Shown: positions 40,560 through 53,387 of the stretch, in pieces
Numbering within the stretch: position 1 is the first letter of the stretch
Layout of the letters: every line of letters begins with the position of its first letter
DNA from: Bisporella sp. PMI_857
Taxonomy: Eukaryota > Ascomycota > Leotiomycetes > Helotiales > Helotiaceae
Reading direction: 5' to 3'
Assembly (NCBI GenBank): GCA_021307315.1
Contig: JAJSPD010000106.1
Location: 55,144-119,143 of the forward strand
Length of the DNA stretch: 64,000 nt
The notes under the pieces: generated by a model
Told to the model about the DNA's origin: nothing
The model's input: only the letters and a program-made list of their open reading frames with translations
Databases searched by the model: none
Made by a program: the position numbers and the translations under genes

Positions 40560-41245
40560 TATTCAAATATTTCCCCTACTGCCACCTCCCACTTCGTCTC
40601 GTCGAATGCCCTGAGTTTCGGGACCTCCTCAACTATATCAACGATGATATTGATACCTGGCTTCCTACTTCTCATACAACAATCACTCACTGGGTTCTGC
40701 GCCAGTTTAGCTCTATGAAGGAACAGATGAAGTCGGCTGCATAGTGCTCTGACCGATATCCACATTAGCTGTGACCTCTGGACATCACCAAATTGCTTAC
40801 CAATCCTGGGACTTGTTAGCCATTATATCGCTCAGGATGGCCAACTTGAGAGTGCTACCCTGGCACTTGTTGAGATGGAGGGGGAGCACTCCGGAGAGAA
40901 CCTTGCTAGATATCCACAAGAGGTGGTAGCGGACTGGGGGATTAGTAGTAAGTTAGGATGCATACAGATGGACAATGCGACAAATAATGATACTATGATG
41001 CGAGAATTTGAGGATCGTGAGTAATACCCGATTACCTTGTTATTTTTACCAATTTCATCCAGGCGCATGTGACTCCTGAAATATTGATTATAACGCAAAG
41101 CACCATCGAATCCGATGTATCGGCCATATTATCAACCTATCGGCACAGTCTTTCCTATTCGTTAACCAAGCCGAAGCTCTTGAGACGACTCAGGATGAAA
41201 TGGACCGGTGGAGGACGCTCGGACCACTTGGCAAGCTTCAGGTAA
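40560..41245 (+). pseudogene. hAT transposase fragment, decayed
   Basis: Pieces in different frames read LRLVECPEFRDLLNYINDDI, TITHWVLRQFSSMKEQM, ALTDIHISCDLWTSPNCLP, LGCIQMDNATNNDTMM and HRIRCIGHIINLSAQSFLF. These are in the order of a hAT transposase (N-terminal half of the catalytic region). Stops and frameshifts separate them, for example TAG at about 40742. The C-terminal domain is not seen. Confidence 0.82.
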
Positions 41246-42009
41246 CCAGCACACTAAGAAATGGAGTAAAATGAAAAAAGAGAAGGCTGTTGATAATTAC
41301 ATAATCTCTTTTTCATATTTCTTCGCAGATATCCGCAAGTGCATGTGTCTTTAGGTGAGTCACGTCCTACCTCTCTACGTTTGCAATTGGTGTAGTTGTC
41401 GGTGAGCATTTTCAGGCTCATGGAAGGCTGCGCGTGTGACTTGCAGTATAAGAGTATGCAAGGTCTCCCCTAGGATGCGTTGATGACTTACGGCGGGGAA
41501 CTACTCGATGTGGAATGTTTGGCTTGATGCTGCGTCTGTATCAAATTAACCGCGCCATCCGCACGAATCAGAAGATTCAGTGGCTTTTCGTGCAGTGGTT
41601 ACAACTACTCCGATGCACATTGAAAGCACTGCTGAGTGGCGCAATCCCGGACCTTGTTTCTATGAGCTGATTATTATCATATAATCAGCTGTAGATTACT
41701 CTGCGGGCAACCCAAAACATATCCTCTGCATGAGACGGAGGATCCTCTAGCCTTTCTTACTCTCTGAATTGCAGTTTGAACTACGAACTGTTCCGGGTAT
41801 GCACATCACTGTCGCATGTAAGGAATGACATGGATTTTAGGAAAGTGGTCAATGGGGGACTTTCCTGGCCTGTAGCGTGTCCTAGCATCTACACTATCTA
41901 AAAAACTATTTAAGCGGCAGGCAAGTCCTCTCTGGTTTCGGGTTTATTACTCTTGTTAAACACATCCGCTTTCTGTCCCAACACCGACTATCTCCCTGAA
42001 TGCGCCGCA
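41246..42009. other. Intergenic, no gene recognised
   Basis: Non-coding upstream region of the secreted protein gene. Confidence 0.4.
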
Positions 42010-42413
42010 ATGCGTTCCGCGTATCTTCTTGCTCTCTTTCCATTTACCGCCATCGCCGCACTCAATGGCCACTGCAGTGGTACTGCGACTGGCAGCTATT
42101 TAACACATGGCATCTGTGTTAGCACAAGTACTTGCAATTCCTACAGTGGCTCATACATTTCCGGCGGCTGCCCCTCCGACGCCTCTAACATAAGGTGCTG
42201 CGTAATCGGGTTGGCGGGTTCGATAAGCACGAACCCTTGTGGTGGTTCGTCCTTTTGTACATGGACTACGTTTGACTGTTCTGGTGACTTTGAGCCTGGT
42301 AAGTTGTTTCATTGCTTAGCTACCATCTTGTTGATTATGAATATGGGGCTGAGGTATTGCTACTTATAGGACACTGCCCTGGAGGGAGCAACTACCAGTG
42401 CTGCCTAAATTAA
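42010..42413 (+). CDS. Small secreted Cys-rich protein with two repeat modules (110 aa)
   Basis: Exon 1 is 42010-42298, exon 2 is 42370-42413; the 71-nt intron is GTAAGT...CTTATAG, and splicing restores the conserved end GHCPGGSNYQCCLN. The signal peptide is MRSAYLLALFPFTAIAA. The mature protein has two modules of one pattern: C-SGTATGSYLTHGICVST-C...GGCP....IRCC, and C-GGSSFC...C-SG...GHCPGG...QCC. Similar modules occur alone or ahead of lysozyme-like domains in fungi; here no catalytic domain follows. It is probably an extracellular disulfide-rich protein of unknown role. The ATG chosen is the one directly before the signal sequence. Confidence 0.8.
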
Positions 42414-42889
42414 TCGATGGGTCAAGGGCTATCTTTGGGGACGTATGAAACTGGAGAGTGGAGAGAAATCTGCAAGAGTGATGATTGAAAGGTTTCCGAA
42501 AAGTTGATAGTCTTATGTCCGTCTCCTTCTGAGTAATTGTATGGAGCCCGCTTCAAGACTTGAAATCGAATAGCATATCGAAATGTGATATTCATTTCAG
42601 GCCGCCGATGGAATTGTGTATGTCAGCCCTGCGTAAAATGCTTTTTGTTTACTGGCTCCCTGCGAGACTGAAATGCATTCCCGCTATTTCCGCACCTTTT
42701 GGGGACACCCACGGACAAATTCTTTAGCAGGCTACAAAACTGGCCACTCCTTGTGCAAGAGGGCATCAAATGGATATCCGAAAATAAACAGTATCCAAAA
42801 TTTGATCTATAGAGTCGTGGCTGGCCTGCCAAACCTTTCTCAAATACTCGTAAAAGCCTAAATTGGATGTAGGTGGCTTGTGACGGAGA
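42414..42889. other. Intergenic, no gene recognised
   Basis: It holds the 3' flank of the secreted-protein gene and the truncated left edge of the Helitron remnant. Confidence 0.4.
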
Positions 42890-45800
42890 ATGATTCACGC
42901 GCCTCCCCTCGTATCCACCCATTCTGTATTGCGTAGGCGGTACACGCTTGTGAGAGAGACGGTGGATATAAGTGAGGGCCAGCAATTTCAATCGGAGGCT
43001 CCGGGCACATCGGCTTTTATGATACAGGGAGATATGACCGCGGCCGAATTCCAAGAGGCTTTAGATATTGACTCAAATAACGTGGCAGCGCGAGTGCAGA
43101 TGCACACTCATAGCAAGACGTGTACCAAATACCAGAAGAGCGGCCGAAGATCAGGTTTCAAAGCAAATTCTGTTTCGATTGTTCAGATTGAAGGAATGGC
43201 GACCGACGCTGATTACACCCTGCAACGTCCACAGACCCAGAAGCACTCGCCGTCGCAGATATGCAGGTTTCTCTTCCCAAGGCCGCTGGTTCCAGAATCT
43301 ATGGTTACGGAAGAGGGCTATATACGGATGGAGAGGAATCACCAGTATGTGAACAAGTACAATCCCGTCATTGCGTCTGCGATAAGATGCAACCACGACG
43401 TTAGCTTCACCCCGTCGTCTCCCAAAGTGCTCGCCGCCGTCTATTACATGACGAACTATGCGACTAAAGCTCAGGTTGACCGGGGTCAGCTTGTACTAGC
43501 TGCCGCGGTCTTAAAGAAGGCCCAAGAGACGGCCGAAGCGGCGGCCACTGAGAATGCTGACTTGCCTGCTCCAGAGCCGCTTGATATGTCGAAATTCGCT
43601 CTGAAGGCCTATAATCGCTTTACGAGGGATGTGGAGGTTGGCGCTCCGGCCGTGGCCCACTTCCTGCTTGGCCAACCGTCGGGCTATATTCCAGAGAGCG
43701 GCAAATCGGTCACGATCAATTTTTACTGGGTCAAGATACACTTCCGCAAGGTTCTGAACAGTTTATTATTAGGCGAATCTAGCTCTGAGGAGATATCAGA
43801 GACCGCAAATCAGTATACCAACTTTGATGGTCGTATTCGCCGCCCGTCTATCTACGAAAACTACGAACATCAAGGCACCAGATTGGGTCATCTATGCTTT
43901 TATGAATATGCCTCCCAAATCTTCGTACAGACGTTGAAAGGCGCCAAAGATCGAACCTACTGTTTTCCTTTCGATCCTACTCAACCTCTACATGCAACCC
44001 ATATCCAGGTCTCAGTCAGTTCGCTAAAGTCGTTAAAGACCCCCTCTTTGTATGGCAGTTTTACTTCTATGACGGAGCGGGATAATGATGTTCTAGATAC
44101 CACCCTATGGACACAAGACGAGATCCATGAGGTTCTACTCGGTCTATTCTACCCATGGAATAGCCTCCGCGGCCTCCGAGGTAACCACATCGTATCACTC
44201 CGTGCTGCACAATGCAAAAACACGTGGCTATGGAACTTCCTTGCCCCTTCTCTCCCTCCGTATCTGGTCCAGCTATCCGAGAACGTCATGCTCCTTCGGC
44301 GGAGCAAAGAAGCAGCTGATCAAGACAGAAAGGAGCGTGGGATAGAGTTTGATGACTATCTCGAAACTATAGACCATGAGCTCTATAACGATAACGAGGA
44401 AGCTAATGTAGACTTCAACTTTGCGACGCTCCAACCAACCGAGAGCAATCTACTTCATGCTGCTTTAGCTTTCCCTGGTGTTGCGGCTAGTAGCCTCTCT
44501 TCGTTGCGGTTTTCCCAGAACCCTCTATTGCATGGCACCCAGTTTACACCTAGCTCTCAAGTTAAGACTTGGGCCAGAGGGTTGAAGGCTTTTAAAGATC
44601 AAGAACAATTAAGTTTTGACGACGACGCCGATGCCAATATCTACTCTGAACTCGAGAGGGGTGACCCCGAAGCTGCTCTCGTTCCAATCCTTGGTTACAG
44701 CACAGAATCCATAGCTTCTTTACACTATCTACAGGCTTCATTTCAGTCCGATCCATCTACCGAAAACTTATTAGCTCTGATCATTAGCCAATACCCTCTA
44801 AACCAAAAACAGCGAATGATTATCAAGGCTCTCTTTCTCCGTATTTTACACCCTGTTCAGATCAATTCTGTTCGTGACCAGTTCTTACTTTATCTTGGAG
44901 GTATCGGTGGAGTTGGCAAGACCCACCTGATCAAAGCTTTTATGTTTGGTCTATCGATAATGCGAAAACATGATGACGTTCTCCTTACCGCCTCGACTGG
45001 GGCCGCCGCTGCGAATGTCAGCGGCGCTACTTACCATTCCGCTCTTGGTTTTGGGAACAATGGGAACCAACCAGTACGTCAAGCGACGAGGTCGAGACTT
45101 TCTCATAAGAAGATCCTCATCCTGGACGAGATTAGTATAGTTAGTCTGGAGAACCTGGTCAGATTAACGAGCGGTGCAATGCCATCTGGGACTTGGATCG
45201 AGCGTCCGATACAGTTTTTGGTGGGTTACCTATCGTCATATTCCTTGGAGATTTCAATCAGTTTAGGCCAGTCCGCGGTCATGCTATATGGAGCCAAACC
45301 AGTGACGATATTGCTGTCCTGCGGTCGGGGAAATCTATCTGGGGTCAATTTAATCAGGTGGTATTCCTGACGGAGCAGATGCGTCAAGCAGAAGATCTCG
45401 CATTTCAGGATTTACTCCAGAGAGCAAGGTCCGCCACTTTGACAGAGGACGATGTCGCTACTCTTAATTCATGTACTGTCGAAAACAGACTTGCAAACGG
45501 GGAGACGCCACCAGAATGGGCCATCATACGACTCAATCGTGTCCGTGAAGAGGCTTACCAAATACATCTCCAAGCGTTCGCCAAAAAACAAGGTCAGAAA
45601 ATCTATCTTTTTCCCGCCAGACACGATGCACCTACAGGAACGAATTTAGATCCTCCTACGCTGCTCAGGATGATATACCAGGTCGGCGAGCAGGGATACC
45701 TTAAAGGTCCAGGCTTTTTTGCCTTTACAAAGGGTATGCCTATTATGCTCCAGCAGAATACGAACACGTATGCCGGACTAGTCAATGGGATGAGAGGGAC

Positions 45801-46386
45801 TGTCGAAGAAGTAATATTGGATACAGACGTGCGAGGTACATAAACTGTTATCGTTCTTGTAGGTTGGTTGTGCTAACAAAGACATAACGACGGCGATAGG
45901 CTCGTGGATGGAACTTGATGATCCGTTCACTCTGTGTACAGTTCTTCCGCTATGTGTCCTCGTTCGACCGGCACATGACTATAACCTATCATTCTCTGAT
46001 ATTTCCAACGGTCTGGTTCCCGTCTTCCGGTACAGATGAGAGGGCAGATCCCGAGCATACCCGGCCTCTGGTTTTACCGACATCAGGTCCCGTTGACGCT
46101 TGGATTCGCCTTCACCGATTATAAGAGCCAGGGTAGTACGTTCGTCAGCCTTATTCTTGATCTTGTTTTTGGTAAGCAACGCGGCGTTGACCAGCATGGC
46201 AAATGGACCTCGATCAACGTCCAGCTTGGCAGGGTCAAATCATTATCGGGGGTCTGGTTGCGAGGACCGATCACACTTCAAGACGTTTCATTTGCCCCTC
46301 ACCCGGATCTCCAGGTTGAGCTGGCCCGACTTGAGGAGCTAGAACAACGGACGATTAGTCTGTGGGGGAGCTCACCTGATTCTTGA
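42890..46386 (+). pseudogene. Helitron Rep/PIF1-like helicase, N-terminally truncated and frameshifted
   Basis: Helitrons move by rolling-circle replication using a Rep nuclease fused to a PIF1-like helicase. The frame from 42890 includes the Rep C-terminus (PMVN-like QYVNKYNPVIASAIRCNHD and VYYMTNYATK, which holds both catalytic Tyr positions). The HUH metal site expected upstream is missing. The helicase has GGIGGVGKTHLIKAF (Walker A), KKILILDEIS (Walker B), IVIFLGDFNQFRPV, FTKGMPIMLQQNTN and LGFAFTDYKSQGSTF. Frames change at about 45166 (one A missing from RLNERC), after 45840, and near 46050. The element is inactive. No terminal CTRR hairpin was identified with confidence. Confidence 0.88.
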
Positions 46387-46860
46387 TATGAACCCACGGG
46401 ACGACTCTCTTAACCTTGAGTATTACCCTTCGCTTCATTCTACGTATCATATCTGCCTCGTATTTAGACTTGCCTTTACAGAGATATGGTATATTGCTTT
46501 TTTTTACCTTTTAGGTAATTGTTGCGAGGTTTCTGATACACTTAAGGCTACGTCCATTCAACGCCGTACCATCGCTTCCTGTTTCATATATTGCTTTTTC
46601 ATTATCTCTACCTCTGCTACGTAGCCTCTTATTTCTCACACATGTCTTACTTCTTTACTGTTTCTCGGTTACGCCTTTTCCTAATTTAATTATATACCAG
46701 CTATTTCTTTTATAATCTTGCAGTTCACCTTTCACATTATCCCAATTGCTCTTTCTAGTGATTTTCGTCACGTGTTCGCCGAGGATGACGTTGTTTCTGT
46801 GCGCCATTCCTGAACATGGGGAGAGTCGCTTATGCTGTGAATAAGTAGTCCAGCAATCAA
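46387..46860. other. Between the Helitron and LINE-C, no gene recognised
   Basis: Non-coding. The end of the Helitron and the 5' UTR start of LINE-C must lie here but cannot be placed exactly. Confidence 0.35.
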
Positions 46861-46914
46861 GTCAGCCAGCAATCAAATTAGTGAGAATCGGTAGTTGTGT
46901 GGAGGAAGGAGAAC

Positions 46915-48255
46915 ATGGAGGCCGTGACGCGTCAGTCGAGCCGGGAACGCGTCCAGACGTCGAAAGCATTAGAATGGAGCAAGAGAAGATCTAGAGCGGT
47001 GTCAAGCGATATAGAGGACACGATTGAAGTAATTGAGGAAGCTCCTATGCCATTGCAAACTAGACGAACGGGGATCGGCGCGCATCCCAAGGAGCAAAGT
47101 GTAGCGACGAAGGTTAAGGCCCTCGCCGCGAAGGCAGGAGAACGTCCTGCAACAGCGGCAGCGACCCCGAACCAGCCGGTACACGAAAAAGCGAATGCAA
47201 GCGTAAATATGCAGATCAAAGTGCTTACTGACTTGGTCAAGTCGCTGTTGAAAGCAATGGAGGAACAGAAGAAGGAGCACGTGACTCAGATCAAAACTAT
47301 AACGCGGATCTTCACGGAGCAGATAGAAACACTTAAGGCAGAGCTTAAGGCAGAGGTTACAGATATGACGGAAAAGATTCAGACCCAGCTGTTCAATGCC
47401 CAAGCACCGTTAAGCCCATCTCCATCGTATGCAGAAGTCGCCCGAACGCCACCAGACAGTTTACCCAGCAATGTACGAACCCTCTCCTCCCTGCGCACCA
47501 CGCTGTCAACAATGACCGATACGCTGTACTGCTCGGTTGACACGTCCAGGGTTGGGGAGGGAGAGAGAAGCAAGGCACAACCTGGGGCAGTCCGGAAGGC
47601 AATTGAGGAGGAGATTCGCACCGTGGAAGGACAAGCAAATTGGCACTGCGCTGCGGTGATCAGAGACGCCAGGAACACGGAACGCATCAAGATTGTATGC
47701 AGAGACGAAGCTGAACTCCAACGGGTCAAGGAAGCGGCCCAGAAAACTGCGGCCGAGGGAGTCCGAGTGCTGCGAGACCAATTGTACCCGGTCAAGGTGG
47801 ACAATGTCAATCGAACAACTATACTCGATCACGACGGAAATGTTTTACCGGGCGCCGCCGAAGTCCTTGGGAAGGAAAACGGGGTCCATATAGCCAAGAT
47901 CGGGTGGCTCAGTAGGAAAGACGCGGGGAAAGCTTATGGTTCAATGGTTGTTTACGTCACCAAAGGCAGCGAAGCCGCACGACTGTTACAAGACCAATAT
48001 TTCCATGTCGCAGGAGAGTCGGCTTACACCAGGGTCTTCGAGCCGCGATATGGTCCACAGAAATGCTATCGATGCCAGGAAATCGGGCACAAGGCGTACT
48101 TATGCACGCAACCGCAAGTTTGTGCCAAGTGTGCTCAAGTAGGACACTATTACAGTGAATGTTAAGTAGTAATACTAAAGTGTGTCACATGCGGAGGGCC
48201 ACACGAATCGCTCAGCGGGAACTGCGGAACACGCCACCGCTCCCGGGATGCGTAA
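46915..48255 (+). CDS. LINE-C ORF1, gag-like RNA-binding protein with CCHC knuckles
   Basis: The ATG at 46915 begins MEAVTRQSSRERVQ. A coiled-coil-like region (IKVLTDLVKSLLKAMEEQKK) and a central fold lead to zinc knuckles: CYRCQEIGHKAYLC, then CAKCAQVGHYYSEC. A TAA at 48163-48165 follows at once, but the same frame continues to a third knuckle (CVTCGGPHESLSGNC) and stops at 48253-48255. The natural end therefore overlaps the ORF2 start by 8 nt (ATGCGTAA, 48248-48255), which suits reinitiation. The early stop removes only the last knuckle. Confidence 0.85.
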
Positions 48256-51200
48256 AACTTTTCAAATACTCCAATTGAATGTCCGGAAGCAGGGAGAGGT
48301 GCAACACAGTTTAATGAGTGATGAGCAATTGAAGGATTGTGGAGTGTTGGCGATATCTGAGCCATATGCGAGGATCATCGACGGCGCTTTGGTGACAGCC
48401 CCAATGGGACACCCAAACTGGATCAAAATAGTACCCACAGTCCAACGTGTGGAAAGGTGGGCGGTTCGAAGCATGCTCTGGATTCGGAAGGATATCGAAG
48501 CAGAACAGGTGCTAATACAATCATTATCGGACCTCACGGCAGCGGTATTGCGACTCCCAGACCGGTCGATACTGGTAGTGTCAGTCTACGTTGAACCGCA
48601 GGATGCAGAGGCACTGAGGGTTGCGATATGCGAATTACACCAGGTAATAAGAGAAACGCACAGCAAGACTGGCACCCGAGTGGATGTGGTACTTGCCGGG
48701 GATTTCAACCGGCACGATCAATTATGGGGAGGAGAGGACGTTTTACGGGAAAGGCAAGGAGAGGCCGACCCGATCATCGACCTTATGAGTGAGCATGCCC
48801 TACACAGCTTGCTCCCGAGGGGAACGAAGACGTGGCAACGGGGGAATCATGAGTCAACAATTGATCTGGTACTGGCTTCCGAGGAATTGGCAACATCAGT
48901 GGTGAAGTGTACAGTCCACACGACCGAGCATGGATCCGATCACAGAGCAATTCAGACAACGTTCGACGTCGCGACTCCGGAACGAGTTGTTGAAACAAGG
49001 CTACTTTTCAAAAATGCGCCGTGGACCGACATAAAAGGCAGGATTACTACTAATCTTCGCTTTGTTCCATTTGGTGGCAGTGTACAGCAACAGGCAGATG
49101 GGTTGATGACCGCGGTGCTGGAGGCAGTCCATGCACTCACCCCAAGGGCTAAACCTTCACTATACGCGAAGAGATGGTGGACAACAGATCTCACACAGCT
49201 GCGGCGAGTCTATACGTACTGGAGGAACCAGGCTAGAACGCAACGACGGATGAGTCGTATGTTTCCTGAACTAGAACAGCAAGCAAATGAAGCTGCTAAG
49301 GAATACCATGCTGTCCGGAGACAGAAAAAGGCGCACTGGGAGGACTTTCTTGCAGATGACACAAACATCTGGCAAGCGGCAAAATACCTAGATCCTAGTG
49401 GCAGTTCAGCATTTGACAAGATACCGCCGCTAACGAGAAGAGACGGATCCACCACGAAAAACAAAACTGAACAAGCAGAGGAACTGCTATCGGTGTTCTT
49501 TCCCCCACTACCGGAGAGGATAAACGATGAAAAACCACGACCACAGCGAACCGCAGTGTCGATGCCTCCCTTGACCATGGAAGAAGTCGAACGGAGGATT
49601 TTTGCAGCGAAGTCATGGAAGGCGCCAGGAGAGGATGGGTTACCAGCCATGGTATGGAAGCAGGTATGGCCAGTGGTCAAAGATAGGGTGTTGCTCCTCT
49701 TTCAGACGTCGTTGGACGAAGGGGAACTCCCTACACAATGGAGAAATGCCAAAATCATACCGCTGAAAAAGCCGAACAAAGATGATTACACGGTCGCAAG
49801 TTCATGGAGGCTGATCTCGCTGCTCTCCACACTGGGAAAGGCCCTGGAGTCGGTGGTTGCTGAGAGAATATCGCACGCAGTAGAGACCTTTGGTCTGCTC
49901 CCCACGAATCACTTCGGGGCCAGGAAGAAGCGCTCTGCTGAACAAGCACTCCTGTTGTTGCAGGAGCACATCTACAACGCCTGGAGATCAAAAAAGGTCC
50001 TTAGCTTGGTCAGCTTCGACCTGAAAGGTGCGTACAACGGGGTATACAAGAACAGGCTGCTGCAGAGACTTGCAGCAAGAGGCATCCCGCCGGCCTTAGT
50101 GCGGTGGATTGGTGCCTTCTGCTCAGAACGCACGGTAACGATATTGGTCAATGGTCACACCTCTCAACAACAGCCACTGTCACAAGCAGGCTTGCTGCAA
50201 GGGGTCACTACTTTTCACTAATATTATTCTTCTTTTTTAATGCTGACTTGGTTCAACACAAAATGAATGCAAATGGGGGATCAGTGGCGTTTGTGGATGA
50301 CTACAGTGCGTGGGTCACAGGGCCATCGGCAGACGCAAACCGAGAAGGGATTCAAGCCATCGTCGACAGAGCGATAGATTAGGAGAGGCGAAGCGGAGCT
50401 ACGTTCGAAGGGGACAAGACAGTGATAATTCATTTTGCTAGACGGCCGGACCGAGTCAGCACCAGACCTTTCACCATCAAAGGAGAATCGATCGAACCAA
50501 ATGAGACCGCCAAGATCCTGGGAGTGATCATGGACTCAAAACTCCGGTGAGGCAATCGCACCAAAGGAGGCGACCAAGATCTTAGGAGTCGTTATGGACT
50601 CAGGACTCCGGTATGTACAGCACATTGGGAAAGCAACAAGCAAGGCCTTCTTGCCGCGATGGCATTAAAACGGCTGCGGCTGGTCTCTCCCTCAACTGCA
50701 AGGCAGTTGTTTGGAGCGACGGTAGCGCCAGTAGTGGACCACGCGTCAAATGTATGGATGCATGCTTGCGGGCGTAAAGGCGCGGCCTTAATGAACCGAA
50801 TACAAAGAATCGGAGCACAGGCCGTCACAGGAGCTTTCCGAACCGTCGCCACCGCAGTTGCAGAAGCCGAGGCCAGCATACGTACAGTGAGCGAGCGGTT
50901 TGCAGAGAGGGCTGCGAAAGTGTGGGTCAACATCCGCACGCTACCCGAAACGAATCCGATATCGAAGCTAAACACTAGAGCACTCCGGAGATTCACGTCA
51001 CTATTGCAAAAGATAGCTTGTGCGCATTAAAACATGCCAACAAATAAGATGGAGGTTATTCAGCCTTATGTAATAGCTCCGTGGGAGGAACGGCTCCCCG
51101 CTACAATCGACCGCGGAACGGAGGAGACTACTAACATTGCGAACACTGTCTGCGGTATTCGGATTGCGACAAGCTCGTTCGCGAGAAAGAGGATAGTGGA

Positions 51201-52096
51201 TGGGAGGAGCTATCTACGACACGCTCGGCATTGTAACAGGTAGAGAACCGATTGCATACTCAGTCACGCTGGGAGCAAGAACGAAACAGAACCCGTACAC
51301 GGCTGAACTCGCCGCGATCGCGATGGCAATGAAGCGCTTATCGCTACATCTGGTGGGAAGACAGATCACGATTATTTCAAACAACCAGGGAGCCTTGCTG
51401 GCAACGAGCCAACCAAGACATTAATCAGGACAAACCAGCATTAAAGAGATTTACGAGGTAGCGTTTGCGCTGAGAAACGGAGGCAATTCCATCTCGATGA
51501 TATGGATCCCGTCTCAGGAGAGCTTCGAGCTCGGCAGGAGAGCAAAGGAAGCCGCACGACAGGCTACCGAGCCAGACCGAACACCGCAAGGGCAATGCTA
51601 CTAAGCCAAATCTACAACTATCAACAGGGGAAAAGCAGAAAAGGCAATAAGGACACTACCAGACAAGGTGGGAAAGTATTCCAGAGAAATAAACACCGCA
51701 CTACCAGGAAAACATACTCGTATCTTATACGACGGTCTCAAGCGGAGAGAAGCGAGCGTATTAGCACAGCTCCGTACAGGAATGGCACGACTGAACGGAT
51801 ATCTTCACCGGATTGGAGCAGCGGAATCTGACCAATGTGCCTGCGGACAGGCAACAGAAGCTGTTAAGCACTTCCTTTTCCGATGCACGAAATGGGACGC
51901 ACACCGAACGCAAATGCTAGCACTGACGGACACAAGAAAAAGCAACCTCTCCTTCCATCTTGGGGGGAAAGCTCCATCTGACCCAGAGACATGGACACCA
52001 AATATAGACGCAGTTCGAACAACGATCAAGCTCGCTATTGCCACAGGACGTTTGGACATGGAGATAGAACAAACAGTCAACACGTCACAACAGTAA
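48248..52096 (+). pseudogene. LINE-C ORF2: endonuclease / RT / RNase H, several breaks
   Basis: From ATG 48248 the frame is intact to 50221. It covers the EEP endonuclease (ILQLNVRKQ, AGDFNRHD, GSDHRAIQ) and the first half of the RT (WKAPGEDGLPA, SFDLKGAYNGV). The GLPQGSP region then reads GLLQGV and shifts frame. Beyond it are the FVDDYSAW active site (VDD in place of ADD), a TAG at 50380-50382 that fits TGG to TAG, a partial duplication at 50486-50611, and further stops at 51028, 51422 and 51602. The C-terminus (LHRIGAAESDQCACGQATEA, CxC...H...C finger) ends at 52096. It is inactive. Confidence 0.85.
50486..50611 (+). repeat. Diverged tandem duplication inside LINE-C ORF2
   Basis: Copy 1 (50486-50547) and copy 2 (50553-50611) encode the same peptide (AKILGVIMDSKLR versus TKILGVVMDSGLR) but differ at many silent sites, with TGAGG between them. 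Confidence 0.85.
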
Positions 52097-52260
52097 ATCC
52101 CATCTCATTCTCTCACCCCGACTAACCCCCAGTACCCTCGTGTCCCCAGCAGGTCTCGCTTCAGTCGCCGACAAAAGGACATTGAACACTTGGAGGAATA
52201 ATCTTCAAGCTCACTTGCTACTAACCACACGCGAGACCCCGTTTGATTAAGGCAGTTATT

Positions 52261-52578
52261 GAAAGTGGAAATTATTGGAAGAGGCATTTCTGTATGACCT
52301 TCAGGAGGTGATGGAAACACTGAATGAAGTGGATTATGTAATATATACCAGACCCTTTAGGCTTACAACCGGGCGAATAAACTTCCTCATCATCATCAAA
52401 AACTGATCCAGCTAACTTAACCGATTTAAAGCTACCAAAGTTCTGTAAGGTGATAAAGCAGGGTGACACGAGTCAGACCCCAATTGATGCAAGGACTAAT
52501 TTCTACCTCTTTTACTACAGCTCTGAGCCTTCTACTTATACCTTCCGAACCCCCGACAACCCTCACGAGGGCAAACCT
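52261..52578. other. Spacer between LINE-C and the psq-pogo element
   Basis: No gene recognised. Confidence 0.35.
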
Positions 52579-53387
52579 TACCTCAGGCACTCAGGCCATA
52601 TTTGCCTTCGAAATGCCTTCGAAGAGAGAGAGAGTGCGGGAGCTTCGCTAAACCTTTCGCCGATTGCCTTCGAAGAGAAAGAGAGCGCTGTGCCTTCGGC
52701 TTTTGTTTCTCCGTTCTGTACTAAAAATAGTTTGGTCTTTCTTTAATCTGCCCTTAGTGTTTTCCGATGATGTTTCGCGTGTTTCTTGCAAATCGCTGTA
52801 AATAAATTCCGTGCTTGGCTTCACAGTTAATCCGTTTCTCTTAAGTCGGAGGCCCTCCCTTCCGGCCACCTCGCTTAGCACACCGCCACTTCCTACCCTC
52901 TTATATAGAACTCAAATAGATCAATAGAATCTTATTCAATTGCTCTACAATTTTGCAAATCTCTTGATGATATCATGAAGCCCTTACATACTGAAGAAGA
53001 AGTCATGCGAGCACTTGATGAGGTTGCAAATGGGAGGTCTGTGCGGCGGGCGGCCCTAGAGTATGGTGTTCCAAGGTCTACTCTTACAGACAAATTAAAT
53101 GGCCACACATCACGTCAAGAGGGAGCAGAACACTTGCAAAAGCTTGCACCAGTTCAGGAAAAACGTTTGACAGAGTGGATTCTAGTTCAAGAGTCTTTAG
53201 GGCTTAGTCCTACTCATGTAGAGATCAAGGATTCTGCACAATGCCTTATTGCTATCCGTGGAGACACAACTATACTAGGAAAACGATGGATACGAGCTTT
53301 TCTAAAAAGGAATCCTATTCTAAAGACCAAAGAGCAAGTCAGGATTGATTCTACTCGTGTCAATGGCGCTACAACTGATATTATTAA

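Larger units (their letters stand above)
46861..52230 (+). mobile_element. LINE-C, two-ORF Tad-like retrotransposon, near full length but decayed
   Basis: ORF1 (gag-like, CCHC) and ORF2 (endonuclease, RT, RNase H) are followed by a 3' UTR containing CGTGTCCCCAGCAGG, CTTCAGTCGCCGAC and AACACTTGGAGGAAT. That UTR matches the inverted fragment at 57225-57345. It differs from LINE-A/B in having a separate ORF1 visible and in sequence throughout. Confidence 0.85.

Noticed and set aside
47002..47832. Long minus-strand frames opposite LINE-C ORF1
   Set aside because: Shadows of ORF1 codon use; the plus-strand frame has the CCHC knuckles.
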